Assembly (NCBI RefSeq): GCF_028682175.1
Contig: NZ_JANHKS010000001.1
Location: 1-64,000 of the forward strand
DNA from: Pseudomonas putida
GTDB taxonomy: Bacteria > Pseudomonadota > Gammaproteobacteria > Pseudomonadales > Pseudomonadaceae
Direction of reading: 5' to 3'
Length of the DNA stretch: 64,000 bases
The notes below the pieces were generated by a model that searched no databases, was not told the DNA's origin, and saw only the letters and a program-made list of their open reading frames with translations. Of this stretch, positions 19,201 through 27,840 are shown piece after piece (within the stretch, counting starts at the first letter, position 1; each line of letters opens with the position of its first letter). The translations under genes were made by a program, and so were the position numbers.

Positions 19201-22200
19201 CGGGCAGTACAGTGACCGTGCGCGATGCGGCGGGCAATGTGCTGGGCACCGGTACGACGGCAGCGGACGGCACATTCCAGCTGGTGCTGAACAGTCCTCA
19301 GCTCAACGGACAAAACCTCAGCGTCACTGCCACCGATGCCGCGGGCAACGTCTCGCCTGCCGCCGCGTTCCAGGCCGGTGACAGCACCCCGCCTGCCGCC
19401 GTGGCCAACCTTGCGATCAGCGCCGACGGCGTGACCCTGGCAGGCAGCGGCGAAGTCGGCGCCACGGTCGTGGTGCGCGATGCCAGCGGCAATCAGCTGG
19501 GTACGGGCACGGTCGGCAGCAACGGCAACTTCAGCCTGACCCTGACCCCGGCAGCCGGTGCGGGCACCAGTGTCACCGTCATTCAGACCGACGCCGCCGG
19601 CAACGCTTCGCCCAGCGCCACGGTCACCGCGCCAGGCTCGCTGGCCGAACCGGCACCGACGCAACTGTCACTCAGTGCCGACGGCCTGACCCTCACCGGC
19701 ACCGCCCACGTCGGCAGCACGGTCACCGTGCGCAGCGCTTCAGGGACGGTCCTGGGCACGGCACTGGTGGGCAGCGACGGCACCTTTAGCGTCACCCTCG
19801 GCGCCGCGCAGCTCAATGGTGAACACCTCTCGGCCAGCGCCACCTCCAGCGACGGCATCAACTCGCTGTCCACCGCCTACACCGCGGCGGACGTCACCGC
19901 ACCTTCGGCCCTGAGCAACCTGGTGCTGGCCGCCGATGGCCTGGCACTGACCGGGCGTGGCGAGGCCGGAGCCACCGTGACGGTGACCGGCGTCGGAGGC
20001 GTGACCCTGGGCACGGCGGTGGTTGCCGCCAACGGCACCTTCAGCCTCAGCCTCACCGCCGCCCAGACGGCAGGACAACAACTGCACCTGAGCCAGACTG
20101 ACCCCAGCGGCAATGAATCACCCAGCGTCAACCTCATCGCACCGGACCTCGTGGCGCCTCTCGCACCCGCGGCCCTTGCGATCACCAGCGACGGCACGGT
20201 GCTGTCCGGGACCGGCGAAGCGGGTGCCACAGTCAATGTCTACAACCCGTCCGGTGCCCTGGTGGGCACCGGCAGCGTGCGCATCGACGGCAGCTTCTCG
20301 ATCACCCTGACCACGCCGCAGAACAACGGCCAACTGCTGTCGGTCACCCTGACCGACCCCTCGGGCAACACCTCTCTGCCCGGCAGTCTGACCACGGTGG
20401 ACACCACCGCACCACTGGCCCTGACCCAACTGGCAATCTCCAGCGACGGCCAGACCCTGACCGGCCACGGTGAGGCTGGTGCGCGGGTGACCGTGACCGA
20501 CAGCAGCGGCAACGCGCTGGGCAACGTCCTGGTGGGCAGCACCGGCACCTTCACGCTGGTGTTGACCAACCCGCTGACCAACGCTCAGGTCCTGACCCTG
20601 GTCCAGACCGATGCGGCGGGCAACGTGTCGCCTGTTGCGAGCCTGGTGGCACCTGACACCACCGCACCCGATCAACTGAACAACGTCGCCATCAACGCTT
20701 CGGGGCTGCTGGTCACCGGGACCGGTGAGGCCGGCGCGACGGTCACCGTCAAGGATGCGGCGGGCAATGTGCTGGGCACCAGCGTGGTTCTGGCCAACGG
20801 CTCGTTCAGCGTCACCCTCAACGCGCCTCAGCTCAATCATCAGGTCCTGAGCGTTCAGCAGGCCGACCCACCGGGCAACATCAGCGCGCCGGTGACTGTC
20901 ACCGCGCCTGACCTGACCCCGCCACAAACGGCCACCAACCTGCTGCTCAACGCCACCGGCAGCACCCTGACCGGTAACGGCGAGCCCGACGCGATTATCC
21001 GCGTGACCCTGGCCAACGGCACCGTGATCGGCACCGGCAGCGTCGGCGCCAACGGCAGCTTCCTGATCAACCTGACCCAGGCCCAGCACAACGGCGAGCA
21101 AGTGTTCGTGGTGCTGACCGATGCCGCAGGCAATGCGTCGGTCGCAGGGAGCCTGATCGCGCCTGATACCACGCCGCCTGCCGCAGTCGCGCAACTGGCC
21201 GTGGACAACACCGGGCTGATCCTCACCGGTACCGGTGAAGCCGGTGCGCAACTGCTGGTGACCAATGCCGCCGGCACCACCCTGGGCACCGGCACTGTCG
21301 GCGCCGACGGGCGCTTTACCGTCACCCTGACCCAGGCACAACTGAACGGCGAAGTGCTCAGCGTGGTGCAGCGCGATGGGGCGGGCAACCCTTCCGTGCC
21401 CGCGACGGTCACCGCCATCGACCACACGCCACCGGCGCCACCTGCGGTCACTGCCTTGACCTCGGACGGCCTGACCCTGACCGGCACCGGCGAAATCGGT
21501 GCGCTGGTGCGGGTAACCAGCGCCAGCGGCGCCGTACTGGGCACCGCCACGGTGGGCGCGGACGGCACCTTCAGCGTGTCGCTGTCGAGCGCGCAACTCA
21601 ATGGCCAGGTGCTCAGCCTGACCCAGACCGACGTCGCGACCAACCGCTCGGACGTCGCCACCTACACGGTGGCCGATGTCACCGATCCACTGCCCGTGAC
21701 CGGCCTGGCTGTCAGCCAGAACGGTCTGGTGCTCACCGGTAACGGCGAGGCCGGTGCACACATCACCGTGACCAGCAGCACCGGCACGCTGCTGGGTTCC
21801 GGCACAGTTAACGCCAACGGCACCTTCAGCGTCTCGCTCAGCAGCGCCCAGCTCAACGGGCAGGTGCTGACGGTGGTGCAGGTGGACGCGGCGAACAACG
21901 ACTCGACGCCCGTCCCGGTCACTGCACCGGACACCACGCCGCCGCTCATTCCAGCCGGTGCCGTGCTGAGCGCCGGAGGCACCATCCTTTCCGGGACCGC
22001 CGAAGCCAACAGCACCGTTACCGTCACTTCCGCCGCCGGCGTGGTGTTGGGTACCGGGCAGGCCAACGCCAGCGGCCAGTTCCAGATCACCCTGAGCTCT
22101 GCGCAGACCAACGGCCAGTTGCTCTCTGTGGTCGCCACCGACGGTGCGAACAACCACTCGCCGGTCCTGGTGGTCACGGCGCCCGACACCACCGCTCCGG

Positions 22201-25200
22201 CGCTGGTGACGAACCTGACCATCAACGCCGCCCATACCCAACTGGTCGGCCGGGGTGAAGCAGGCGCCACCGTGGTCGTGACCCAGGCGGGTCTGACGGT
22301 CGGTACCGGCGTTGTCGCAGCCGACGGCACCTTTACCATCAACCTGACCAGCACCATCCCATCCACCCAAGTGCTTAACGTGGTGCAGACGGACGCCAGC
22401 GACAACCACTCGCTGGGCGTGAACTTCACCGTGCCTTCACTGCTGCCACCGGATGCGCCGGCGCAACTGGCGCTCTCGGGCGGTGGCCTGACACTCACCG
22501 GCGCAGCCGCAGCCGGGACCACCATCACGGTCTATGGCGCGGGGGGCGCCGTGCTTGGCACTGGCACCACCGGAGCCGGCGGCACTTTCACAGTGACGCT
22601 CTCTTCGGCGCAGGCCAACGGCCAGAGCCTGCAGGTGACCGCCACCGCGACCACGGGTGAAATCTCCCTGCCGGCCGGGTTGATCGCACCGGACACCACG
22701 CCACCGGCACCGCTCACCGAGCTTGCCATCAACGCCACCGGCACCCTGGTGACCGGCCGTGGTGAAGTCGGCGCGACCGTGACCATCAATGCACCGGGCG
22801 GGGCCGTACTGGGCACCGCCGTGGTGGGCGCCAACGGCACGTTCAGCGCACTGCTGACAACGCCGCAGGCCAACGGGCAGATTCTCAGCGCCCATCAGTC
22901 GGACGTCGCGGGCAACGCATCGACGTCTCTCAACATCACGGCTCCGGACATCACCGCTCCGGTTGCGCCGACTTCGCTTGGCATCAATGCCGCAGGGCTG
23001 GTGCTCAGCGGCCTGGGCGAAGCCGGTGCCACCGTGACCGTCCGCGGCGCCAGCGGCGTGCTCGGCACTGCCCTGGTGGCCGCCAACGGTACGTTCTCGG
23101 TCACCCTCAGTGCCGCGCAACTCAATGGCCAGGCCCTGACCGTGACCCAGGCGGACGTCGCCGGAAACGTCTCCACCGGTACGGCCTTCACCGCCCCCGA
23201 CACCACCCCGCCGGCAGCGCTGAGCAACCTTTCGCTCAACGCCGCCGGGCTTCTGGTGGCAGGTACGGGCGAGGCCGGTGCCACGGTCAGGGTCACCAAC
23301 GCGGCAGGCACGGTGCTCGGCACAGGGGTAGTCAACGCATCAGGCACCTTCGCGATTACCCTGAACAGCGCCCAGCTCAACGGCCAGGTGCTGAACATCC
23401 AGCAGAGCGATCCTGCGGGCAACCTGTCCCCTGTCGGCCATCTCACCGCTGCGGATATCCAGGCGCCGCTGGTGCCGACGTCTCTGGCGCTCGCTGCCAA
23501 CGGCCTGACCCTCACCGGTGCCGGCGAAGCCGGTGCCACGGTGAACGTATACAGCGCAACCGGAGTGCTGCTGGGGACTGGCCAGGTCGGCGTGACCGGC
23601 ACCTTCAACGTGACACTCAATACCGCGCAGCTCGACGGCCAGGCCCTGACCGTGCGACTGGTGGATGCGGCCAACAACGTCTCGGCGGCAGGCACCCTGA
23701 CCGCGCCGGACACCACGGCACCGGGCGCCCCGACCGGCGTGGCAGTGAATGCCACCGGCACACTGCTGACCGGTACCGGCGTTGCGGGCTCCACCGTCAG
23801 CGTGCGCACCGCCGCAGGGCTGGTACTTGGCACGGCAACGGTGGCCGCCAACGGCACCTTCTCCGTGGCATTGAACACGCCGCAGATCAACAACGAAGTG
23901 CTGAACGTGACCCAGGCCGACGCGGCCGGAAACGTGTCGACGGTGGCCAGCGCAACGGCCCCCGACCTCACGCCTCCGGTTGCCGCCACCACCCTGGTGG
24001 TCAGCGGCGATGGCCTGAGCCTGAGCGGGAACGGTGAAGCCGGTGCGACCGTCACGGTCAAATCCGCCAGCGGCGTGGTGCTGGGCACCGGCACTGTCGG
24101 CGGCACCGGCGTGTTCAGCGTCACCTTGAACGCGGCGCAGATCAACGGCGAAAAACTGGTGGTCAGCCTGACCGACCCGCGGGGCAACGTCTCGGTGGGC
24201 GCCAACGTCACTGCACCGGACATCGACGCCAATGCGCCGGTGACCGCCAGCGACAACCTGGCCGTCGCGACGGTCAACATCACCCCTGCGACCGTGGTGC
24301 AGAACTACACCGACTCGTTCTCCACCCTGCTCGCAGGCTTCACCAAGACCTACAGCTTCACCGTGGCCAGCGGCACCACCATCGACCCGACGCTGACACT
24401 GACCACGTCCAGCCTGCTCAACCTGCTCAACGGCATCAACTACACGCTGCAAGTGAAGAATGCCAGCGGCACCTGGGTAACCCTGGACGTCAACGGCAAT
24501 GGCGGCCTGCTCGACCTCCTGGGCCTGGGCACCACCGGGCTGCAAGTGAAGATGGCCAACCTGCTCAGTGGCGATTACCGCCTGGTGGTGTCCAGCTCCG
24601 GCGTGGGCCTGGTGACCACGGTCAACACCCAGCTGGAACTGGATATTCACAGCCTGACCCAGTTCAACGGCACCGCAGGCACTCCGACTACCGGCAACGT
24701 CATCACCGACGTCGGCACCAATGGCCAGGTGGACCAGACCGGGCCGGACAACGGTGCCGTGCTGCAGATCATGAAAGGCGGCAGCTACGTCGCGGCAGGC
24801 GCAGGCACCACGGTGCAAGGCCTGTACGGCACGCTGACCATCGACTCCAGCGGTCACTACAGCTACACCAGCAACGGCAGCGTAGGCAGTGTCGGCAAGG
24901 TCGATGTGTTCAGCTACCAGCTGGTGCACCCTAACGGCCTGAGCAGCACCGCCAACCTCTACGTGCGCATCGACAGCCCGCAGGCCACGGAGATCTGGAA
25001 CGACAGCAGCCTGGCAAGCCCGGCACTGCTGGTGGACGCCACCGATGACATCGCCCATTCGAGCATCACCCTGGCGAACAAGGTGGATACTTCGACCACC
25101 GGCGGCAGCTTCGGCATCGTTCTGGGTGCTGGCAGTGGCTCCTACAACACCACCGTCGCCGCCAACGCCACCGGCAACCTGAACGTCGTGCTGCATGCGA

Positions 25201-26321
25201 GCAACCTGCTCAATCTGCTGGGCGGCCTGACGGTCGGGCTGTACAAGCTCAACACCACCAGCGGCCAGTATGAACTGGTCAAATCCTACGCAGGCAATGC
25301 GTTGCTCAGCATTGGCGGCGGCGACTATGGCATCAATTTCACCGGGCAGGCCGCCGGGAGTTACCAGGTCAGAGTCGCCGTCAGCGGCGTCAGCCTCCTG
25401 ACCACCGTCACCACGACCGTCACCAACACCGCCACCTACAGCAACCAGTTCGTGGTCGGCAGCTACACGCCGGTTGCGGGCAACCTGCTGACCGACACCG
25501 CAGGCGGCGGCGTCGATGTACTGGGCTCGCCCTACACCGTGCTCAGTGTGTTGCTGGCCGGCACTTACGTCACCCCGGGCTACAACGGCACCACCCTCAC
25601 CGGGACCTACGGCTCGCTGCTGGTGCATGCCGACGGCAGCTACATCTACACCTTGAACGCCGGGTCGACCAGTGCGGTGGTCGGGCATCAGGACACATTC
25701 ACCTATCAACTGACGCACCCCAACGGCACCACCGACACCGCCACCCTGGTCGTCACCCTGGACCAGGCCAGTGCCGTGACCGCCACCACGTTCTCGAGCC
25801 TGAGCGCGGTGGAAGATCACAGCGCGCTCGTGGCCGTCGGACCTGCCTCCAGCGCCGAGCTGATCCAGGGCACCGCCGGCAACGACACGCTGGACGGCTC
25901 CCACGGCGGCGCCGTCACCCTCAACGGTGGCGCGGGCAACGACACGCTGATCATCGCCGACCAGCACTTCGCCTCGGTCGATGGCGGCACAGGCACCGAC
26001 ACCCTGTTGTGGGCCGGCGGCGATGCGGCGATCAACCTGGGGGATCTGCAAAGCCGCATCCACAACATCGAGATCCTGGACCTGAACACCACAAGCGCGG
26101 TGTCGCTGACCCTGAACCTGTCCGACGTGCTGGCGATCACTTCATCGGACAACAACACGCTGGTCATCAAGGGGGACAGCAAGGACAGCGTGCACATGAC
26201 CGACACCTGGACTGCCGATACCGGAACCCACCAAATCGATGGAATCGGCTATACCCAATACACCCCAACGGAGGATCCGAACCACCATTTGTGGGTACAG
26301 AACGGCATACACGTGGTGTGA
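13293..26321 (+). CDS. Giant BapA-like adhesin, type I secreted, 41 Ig-like repeats
   Basis: This surface adhesin of about 4342 residues has the architecture of BapA-type biofilm proteins. Residues 1-155 form a BapA-prefix-like head ending in a hydrophobic glycine/alanine segment (AIAGLGLLGAGGAAAVSG) and a run of ten Gly. Residues 156-3642 are 41 bacterial Ig-like repeats of about 85 residues. Residues 3643-4180 hold two copies of a module with an LLNLL/YxL-rich half and a VCBS-like half. Near 4190-4235 are RTX-like GGAGNDTL turns, followed by a C-terminal type I secretion signal. It should mediate attachment or biofilm cohesion. The ATG at 13293 is preceded by AAAAGGA; the TTG two codons earlier is unlikely. 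The next three genes encode its exporter. Orthology to a named adhesin is not proven. Confidence 0.93.
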   Translation: MENVVVADKATSQIDAHAWGDLQLKNPAVVQMPVSPDKVASVSRSGQDLVVNLKNGEHIKVANFFTPGPDGVASDMVFQGEDGALWQAQYNAQAFEGFTFEEISSIDELIAGTGVVSGATSAWAIAGLGLLGAGGAAAVSGGGGGGGGGGSGTPGDTTAPDAPTSLLVSANGLMLSGLGEAGARVTVRDASGNILGSGTVGSDGRFEIPLNAPQTNGQNLNVTLTDAAGNTSAPGTATAGDTTAPDAPSNLQVDGTGTHLSGTGEPGATIQVRAPDGTLIASGVVAGDGTFNLTLNPPQANGQTLSVTATDPAGNTSASGTTTAGDTTAPDAPANLLVDGTGTHLTGTGEPGATIQVRSADGTLLGSGVVAADGTFNLTLSPAQANGQTLTVTATDAAGNTSTPGTATAGDTTAPDAPANLLVDATGTHLTGTGEPGATIQVRAADGTLLGSGVVAADGTFNLTLDPAQVDGQTLSVTATDATGNVSGAAQALAPDLDNPGTPDQTPPDAPTDLAISNSGTLLTGHGEVGARVTVIDANGNVLGTAVVGADGSFQVTLSPAQVNGEVLQVSLTDAANNTSPNVAVQAHDTTPPVAPSDLSISADGLTLTGLAHPGVRILIRNASGTVIGVGRADVNGHFSVTLSSPQINGEHLDVVTTDAAGNSSAPVEVTAPDTVPPGQVTDVVISADGTQISGKGEPLATITITSGGVTVTTVVAANGTFQTTLSPAVHPGDVVQITQSDAQGNHLPPVSVIAPDAVGPATPGDLVLSPDGTHLTGTGTPGSLIEVRDANGTVIASATVAANGTFDVTFNPPQITGATLDVVAVSGGEDSVSVPVVTPDATPPAIVSDLAVSNNGLTLTGRGEPGATVTVKDAQGNVLGTAVVGQTGSFSATLSSAQTNGQTLSVLQTDAAGNASPTTTVNAADLDGPLQPTNLSIGSNGTVLSGLGEAGSRITVRDSNGNVLGTAIVAADGHFNVTLSSPQNNGQTLSISAVDGAGNAAPVLPYITPDTQAPAPLTGLALDSQGRVLTGNGEAGASITVRSPSGAIIGTGTVGSDGHFTLTLTTAQVDSQVLQVTQADPAGNVSQPSPVTAPDLTVPDSVTNVTISANGQVVTGNGQIGATVTVNDASGNSLGTAVVGANGRFEVNLSSAQINGQNLSVTQADGSPGTSTPVPVIAPDLQAPVAPTQLTLNAAGNELSGVGEPGATVHVYGPNGALLGTAVVDGTGAFTVSLSGVFNDGQVLVVNQTDAAQHVSPNASLTAPDTTPPPGLTGVGISSNGATVTGNGQAGDTVTVKDASGTVLGTAVVAANGTFSVTLTPAQLDGQVLSVTQTDASTLPSPVTNVTAPDVTAPAVPSGLSVDDTGTIVSGTAQIGSTVQVFDANGQSLGTVVVGQSGTFTLTLPTPLTNGEALQVVATDGTNTSVPAPVNAPDTTPPPPVGNLAINPTGTSVSGTGEAGTTITVQTSTGTILGTGTVGSNGVFVVTLTTPAANGSSLQVISTDAAGNDSTPSPLTGPDGTQVATPSSLVLSSDGFTLTGAGTPGSTITITGNDGSPLGTGVVNSAGRFNIRMAFAQINAQTLHVTASDADGHTSVPGTIVAADNTPPDALTQLTINGNGTVVSGRGEAGATVSITNAAGTVLGTGVVASDGSFNVTLNAAQIDAQALTATQRDPAGNPSQPATVNAPDLTAPAAATGVTINNVGTVVSGQGEAGATVTVRDAAGNVLATGTVDQSGNFQVTLPSAQNTGAPLHVTLTDAAGNTSADTPLNTVDKTPPAAVQVGVISPDGSTVSGTGEAGATVKVTDANGTLLGSAVVGSDGNFIVTLNPAPNNGQTLDISQTDPSGNVSPSVTVDAPDITPPAALTQVSVNADGATVIGHGEPGATVTVRSADGTLLGTGLVASNGSFSLTLNPPQLNAQVLTVTQEDPPGNVSTAVTVISVDHTAPDSPLGLTLNPAGLQLSGTAEAGSTVTVRDAAGNVLGTGTTAADGTFQLVLNSPQLNGQNLSVTATDAAGNVSPAAAFQAGDSTPPAAVANLAISADGVTLAGSGEVGATVVVRDASGNQLGTGTVGSNGNFSLTLTPAAGAGTSVTVIQTDAAGNASPSATVTAPGSLAEPAPTQLSLSADGLTLTGTAHVGSTVTVRSASGTVLGTALVGSDGTFSVTLGAAQLNGEHLSASATSSDGINSLSTAYTAADVTAPSALSNLVLAADGLALTGRGEAGATVTVTGVGGVTLGTAVVAANGTFSLSLTAAQTAGQQLHLSQTDPSGNESPSVNLIAPDLVAPLAPAALAITSDGTVLSGTGEAGATVNVYNPSGALVGTGSVRIDGSFSITLTTPQNNGQLLSVTLTDPSGNTSLPGSLTTVDTTAPLALTQLAISSDGQTLTGHGEAGARVTVTDSSGNALGNVLVGSTGTFTLVLTNPLTNAQVLTLVQTDAAGNVSPVASLVAPDTTAPDQLNNVAINASGLLVTGTGEAGATVTVKDAAGNVLGTSVVLANGSFSVTLNAPQLNHQVLSVQQADPPGNISAPVTVTAPDLTPPQTATNLLLNATGSTLTGNGEPDAIIRVTLANGTVIGTGSVGANGSFLINLTQAQHNGEQVFVVLTDAAGNASVAGSLIAPDTTPPAAVAQLAVDNTGLILTGTGEAGAQLLVTNAAGTTLGTGTVGADGRFTVTLTQAQLNGEVLSVVQRDGAGNPSVPATVTAIDHTPPAPPAVTALTSDGLTLTGTGEIGALVRVTSASGAVLGTATVGADGTFSVSLSSAQLNGQVLSLTQTDVATNRSDVATYTVADVTDPLPVTGLAVSQNGLVLTGNGEAGAHITVTSSTGTLLGSGTVNANGTFSVSLSSAQLNGQVLTVVQVDAANNDSTPVPVTAPDTTPPLIPAGAVLSAGGTILSGTAEANSTVTVTSAAGVVLGTGQANASGQFQITLSSAQTNGQLLSVVATDGANNHSPVLVVTAPDTTAPALVTNLTINAAHTQLVGRGEAGATVVVTQAGLTVGTGVVAADGTFTINLTSTIPSTQVLNVVQTDASDNHSLGVNFTVPSLLPPDAPAQLALSGGGLTLTGAAAAGTTITVYGAGGAVLGTGTTGAGGTFTVTLSSAQANGQSLQVTATATTGEISLPAGLIAPDTTPPAPLTELAINATGTLVTGRGEVGATVTINAPGGAVLGTAVVGANGTFSALLTTPQANGQILSAHQSDVAGNASTSLNITAPDITAPVAPTSLGINAAGLVLSGLGEAGATVTVRGASGVLGTALVAANGTFSVTLSAAQLNGQALTVTQADVAGNVSTGTAFTAPDTTPPAALSNLSLNAAGLLVAGTGEAGATVRVTNAAGTVLGTGVVNASGTFAITLNSAQLNGQVLNIQQSDPAGNLSPVGHLTAADIQAPLVPTSLALAANGLTLTGAGEAGATVNVYSATGVLLGTGQVGVTGTFNVTLNTAQLDGQALTVRLVDAANNVSAAGTLTAPDTTAPGAPTGVAVNATGTLLTGTGVAGSTVSVRTAAGLVLGTATVAANGTFSVALNTPQINNEVLNVTQADAAGNVSTVASATAPDLTPPVAATTLVVSGDGLSLSGNGEAGATVTVKSASGVVLGTGTVGGTGVFSVTLNAAQINGEKLVVSLTDPRGNVSVGANVTAPDIDANAPVTASDNLAVATVNITPATVVQNYTDSFSTLLAGFTKTYSFTVASGTTIDPTLTLTTSSLLNLLNGINYTLQVKNASGTWVTLDVNGNGGLLDLLGLGTTGLQVKMANLLSGDYRLVVSSSGVGLVTTVNTQLELDIHSLTQFNGTAGTPTTGNVITDVGTNGQVDQTGPDNGAVLQIMKGGSYVAAGAGTTVQGLYGTLTIDSSGHYSYTSNGSVGSVGKVDVFSYQLVHPNGLSSTANLYVRIDSPQATEIWNDSSLASPALLVDATDDIAHSSITLANKVDTSTTGGSFGIVLGAGSGSYNTTVAANATGNLNVVLHASNLLNLLGGLTVGLYKLNTTSGQYELVKSYAGNALLSIGGGDYGINFTGQAAGSYQVRVAVSGVSLLTTVTTTVTNTATYSNQFVVGSYTPVAGNLLTDTAGGGVDVLGSPYTVLSVLLAGTYVTPGYNGTTLTGTYGSLLVHADGSYIYTLNAGSTSAVVGHQDTFTYQLTHPNGTTDTATLVVTLDQASAVTATTFSSLSAVEDHSALVAVGPASSAELIQGTAGNDTLDGSHGGAVTLNGGAGNDTLIIADQHFASVDGGTGTDTLLWAGGDAAINLGDLQSRIHNIEILDLNTTSAVSLTLNLSDVLAITSSDNNTLVIKGDSKDSVHMTDTWTADTGTHQIDGIGYTQYTPTEDPNHHLWVQNGIHVV
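13758..24218 (+). repeat. Array of 41 coding repeats of about 255 bp
   Basis: I counted 41 consecutive units, each opening with a D-x-T-(A/P)-P-like motif and containing L(T/S)G-x-GE-x-GA-x-V, then a D-A-A-G-N-like turn. The span of 10,461 bp gives a mean of 85 codons per unit. Units 2-4 (about 14013-14780) are close to each other at the DNA level, whereas most others have diverged and keep only the core. Units 24 and 35 lack the opening Asp. This pattern suggests old expansion with a recent duplication at the 5' end. Confidence 0.9.
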
Positions 26322-26358
26322 CGCAAGGCAGCCAGCAAACCGACAGTAAGGGAATCAT

Positions 26359-27840
26359 GTGAAGTCTGTTCGCCGCAGGAAATGGTCGATGGTCGTGCTG
26401 ACCATCGGCCTGTGTCAGGGAAACATCATCGGGGCGTGGGGCGAGGACTACATCGATCCGGCTCTGCGCAGCATCAGCCCTTCCCGGCTGCAGAGCCAGC
26501 CGGAGAAGGACCGCAGGAAACAGCCGGGCAACCCCGGCAAGACGCCCGCCTATCCACAGATTCCGGGCAGCGACGCCAGTGTGCCCGGGTCCGGAACAGG
26601 GGAAACCCTGGGCCTGCAGCAGGCCGTGCGACTGGCCGTGGACTGGCACCCCAGCATCGCCGAAGCCGTCGGCACGCTGTACCAGCAAGCCGAGGGCATC
26701 AACGTCGCCGAGGCCGGTTACTACCCGCAGATTTCCGGCGGGATCAAGGGAGGTTACAGCAGTGGTTACGGCAGCGACGCCGGCAGCCAGTCGGTGAGCA
26801 TTTCCCTCAAGCAGATGCTGTACGACTTCGGCAAGGTCGACAACGCCGTGCAGGCAGCGCGGGCCAAGGCAGCGCGCAGCCAGGCGAGCATCCTGCTGGC
26901 CATCGACCAGGTGGGACGCGACACCGCGTTCGCCTACATCGAGGTGCAGCGCTACCAGCACCTGCTGGAGATCGCCCGCGAGCAGATCCACGGCGTGGGC
27001 GAAATCGTCGAGCTGGCCAAGCAGCGCAGTGACATGGGCGCCAGTACCCGCTCGGACGTGGTGCAGGCGCAATCCCGGGTCGATGGCGCGATTGCCACGC
27101 TGCAGGAATACAAATCGCAATACGCGCGCTGGGAGATGACCCTGGCCAACCTGCTGGGCCGCCAGACCACCCCACAGGTCAACGACGGCTTCGACCCTTC
27201 GCTGAACCAGTCCTGCAATGCCCCGATCATCACCGATGCACTGCCTGCGGTGCTGCAGGCAGTTGCACAGCGTACCCAGGCCCAGGCCGAACTGGCGCAG
27301 TCCAAGGCCGAGGCCTATCCGACACTGTCTCTTGAGCCTTCGCTCAATCAGTACCTGGACAACAATTACGACAACCAGAACCCGGCCGTGGACCGCACCC
27401 AGGCGGCAATCTTTCTCAACCTGGAAGTGCCGATCTACCAAGGCGGCGCCATCAGCGCCCGCAGCCGCGCGGCAGGCTACGCACTGACCGCTGCCGACTC
27501 GGCCGAAGACGCGGCCAAGCTTCAGGCCCGCCAGGGCTTGAGCGAATCCCAGGCGCAGACCTCCGGCCTCACCCGCCGGCTCAACTCCCTGGAATCGCGC
27601 CAGAGCAGCATCACCGAGGCCCGCGAGCTGTACGGCAAGCAGTACCTGGATCTGGGCACCCGGCCCCTGCTCGACCTGCTCAACGCCGAGCAGGAAATCC
27701 ACCAGTCGCGCTTCGACCTGGCCAACACCCAGGCCGACCTGCGCCGCCTGCAAATCGATTGCCTGTACAACAGCGGCGGCCTGCGCCGGGCATTCGCCAT
27801 TGATCACAGCAGCATTCAGCACGTGGAGATCCTGCCATGA
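26359..27840 (+). CDS. TolC-family outer membrane channel of the adhesin exporter
   Basis: This 493-residue outer membrane efflux protein (LapE/BapB/AggA type) would form the exit duct of the type I system. A signal peptide (about 1-27, ending IIGAWG) precedes a proline-rich linker and the two TolC repeats, with typical helices QQAVRLAVDWHPSIAEAV and LDLLNAEQEIHQSRFDLANT. The start is the GTG at 26359, overlapping an ATG-TGA start-stop pair at 26357-26362. A TAAGGGA site lies just upstream. The gene follows the adhesin by 37 bases and overlaps the ABC gene by 4 bases, so the operon is tight. Confidence 0.92.
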   Translation: MKSVRRRKWSMVVLTIGLCQGNIIGAWGEDYIDPALRSISPSRLQSQPEKDRRKQPGNPGKTPAYPQIPGSDASVPGSGTGETLGLQQAVRLAVDWHPSIAEAVGTLYQQAEGINVAEAGYYPQISGGIKGGYSSGYGSDAGSQSVSISLKQMLYDFGKVDNAVQAARAKAARSQASILLAIDQVGRDTAFAYIEVQRYQHLLEIAREQIHGVGEIVELAKQRSDMGASTRSDVVQAQSRVDGAIATLQEYKSQYARWEMTLANLLGRQTTPQVNDGFDPSLNQSCNAPIITDALPAVLQAVAQRTQAQAELAQSKAEAYPTLSLEPSLNQYLDNNYDNQNPAVDRTQAAIFLNLEVPIYQGGAISARSRAAGYALTAADSAEDAAKLQARQGLSESQAQTSGLTRRLNSLESRQSSITEARELYGKQYLDLGTRPLLDLLNAEQEIHQSRFDLANTQADLRRLQIDCLYNSGGLRRAFAIDHSSIQHVEILP

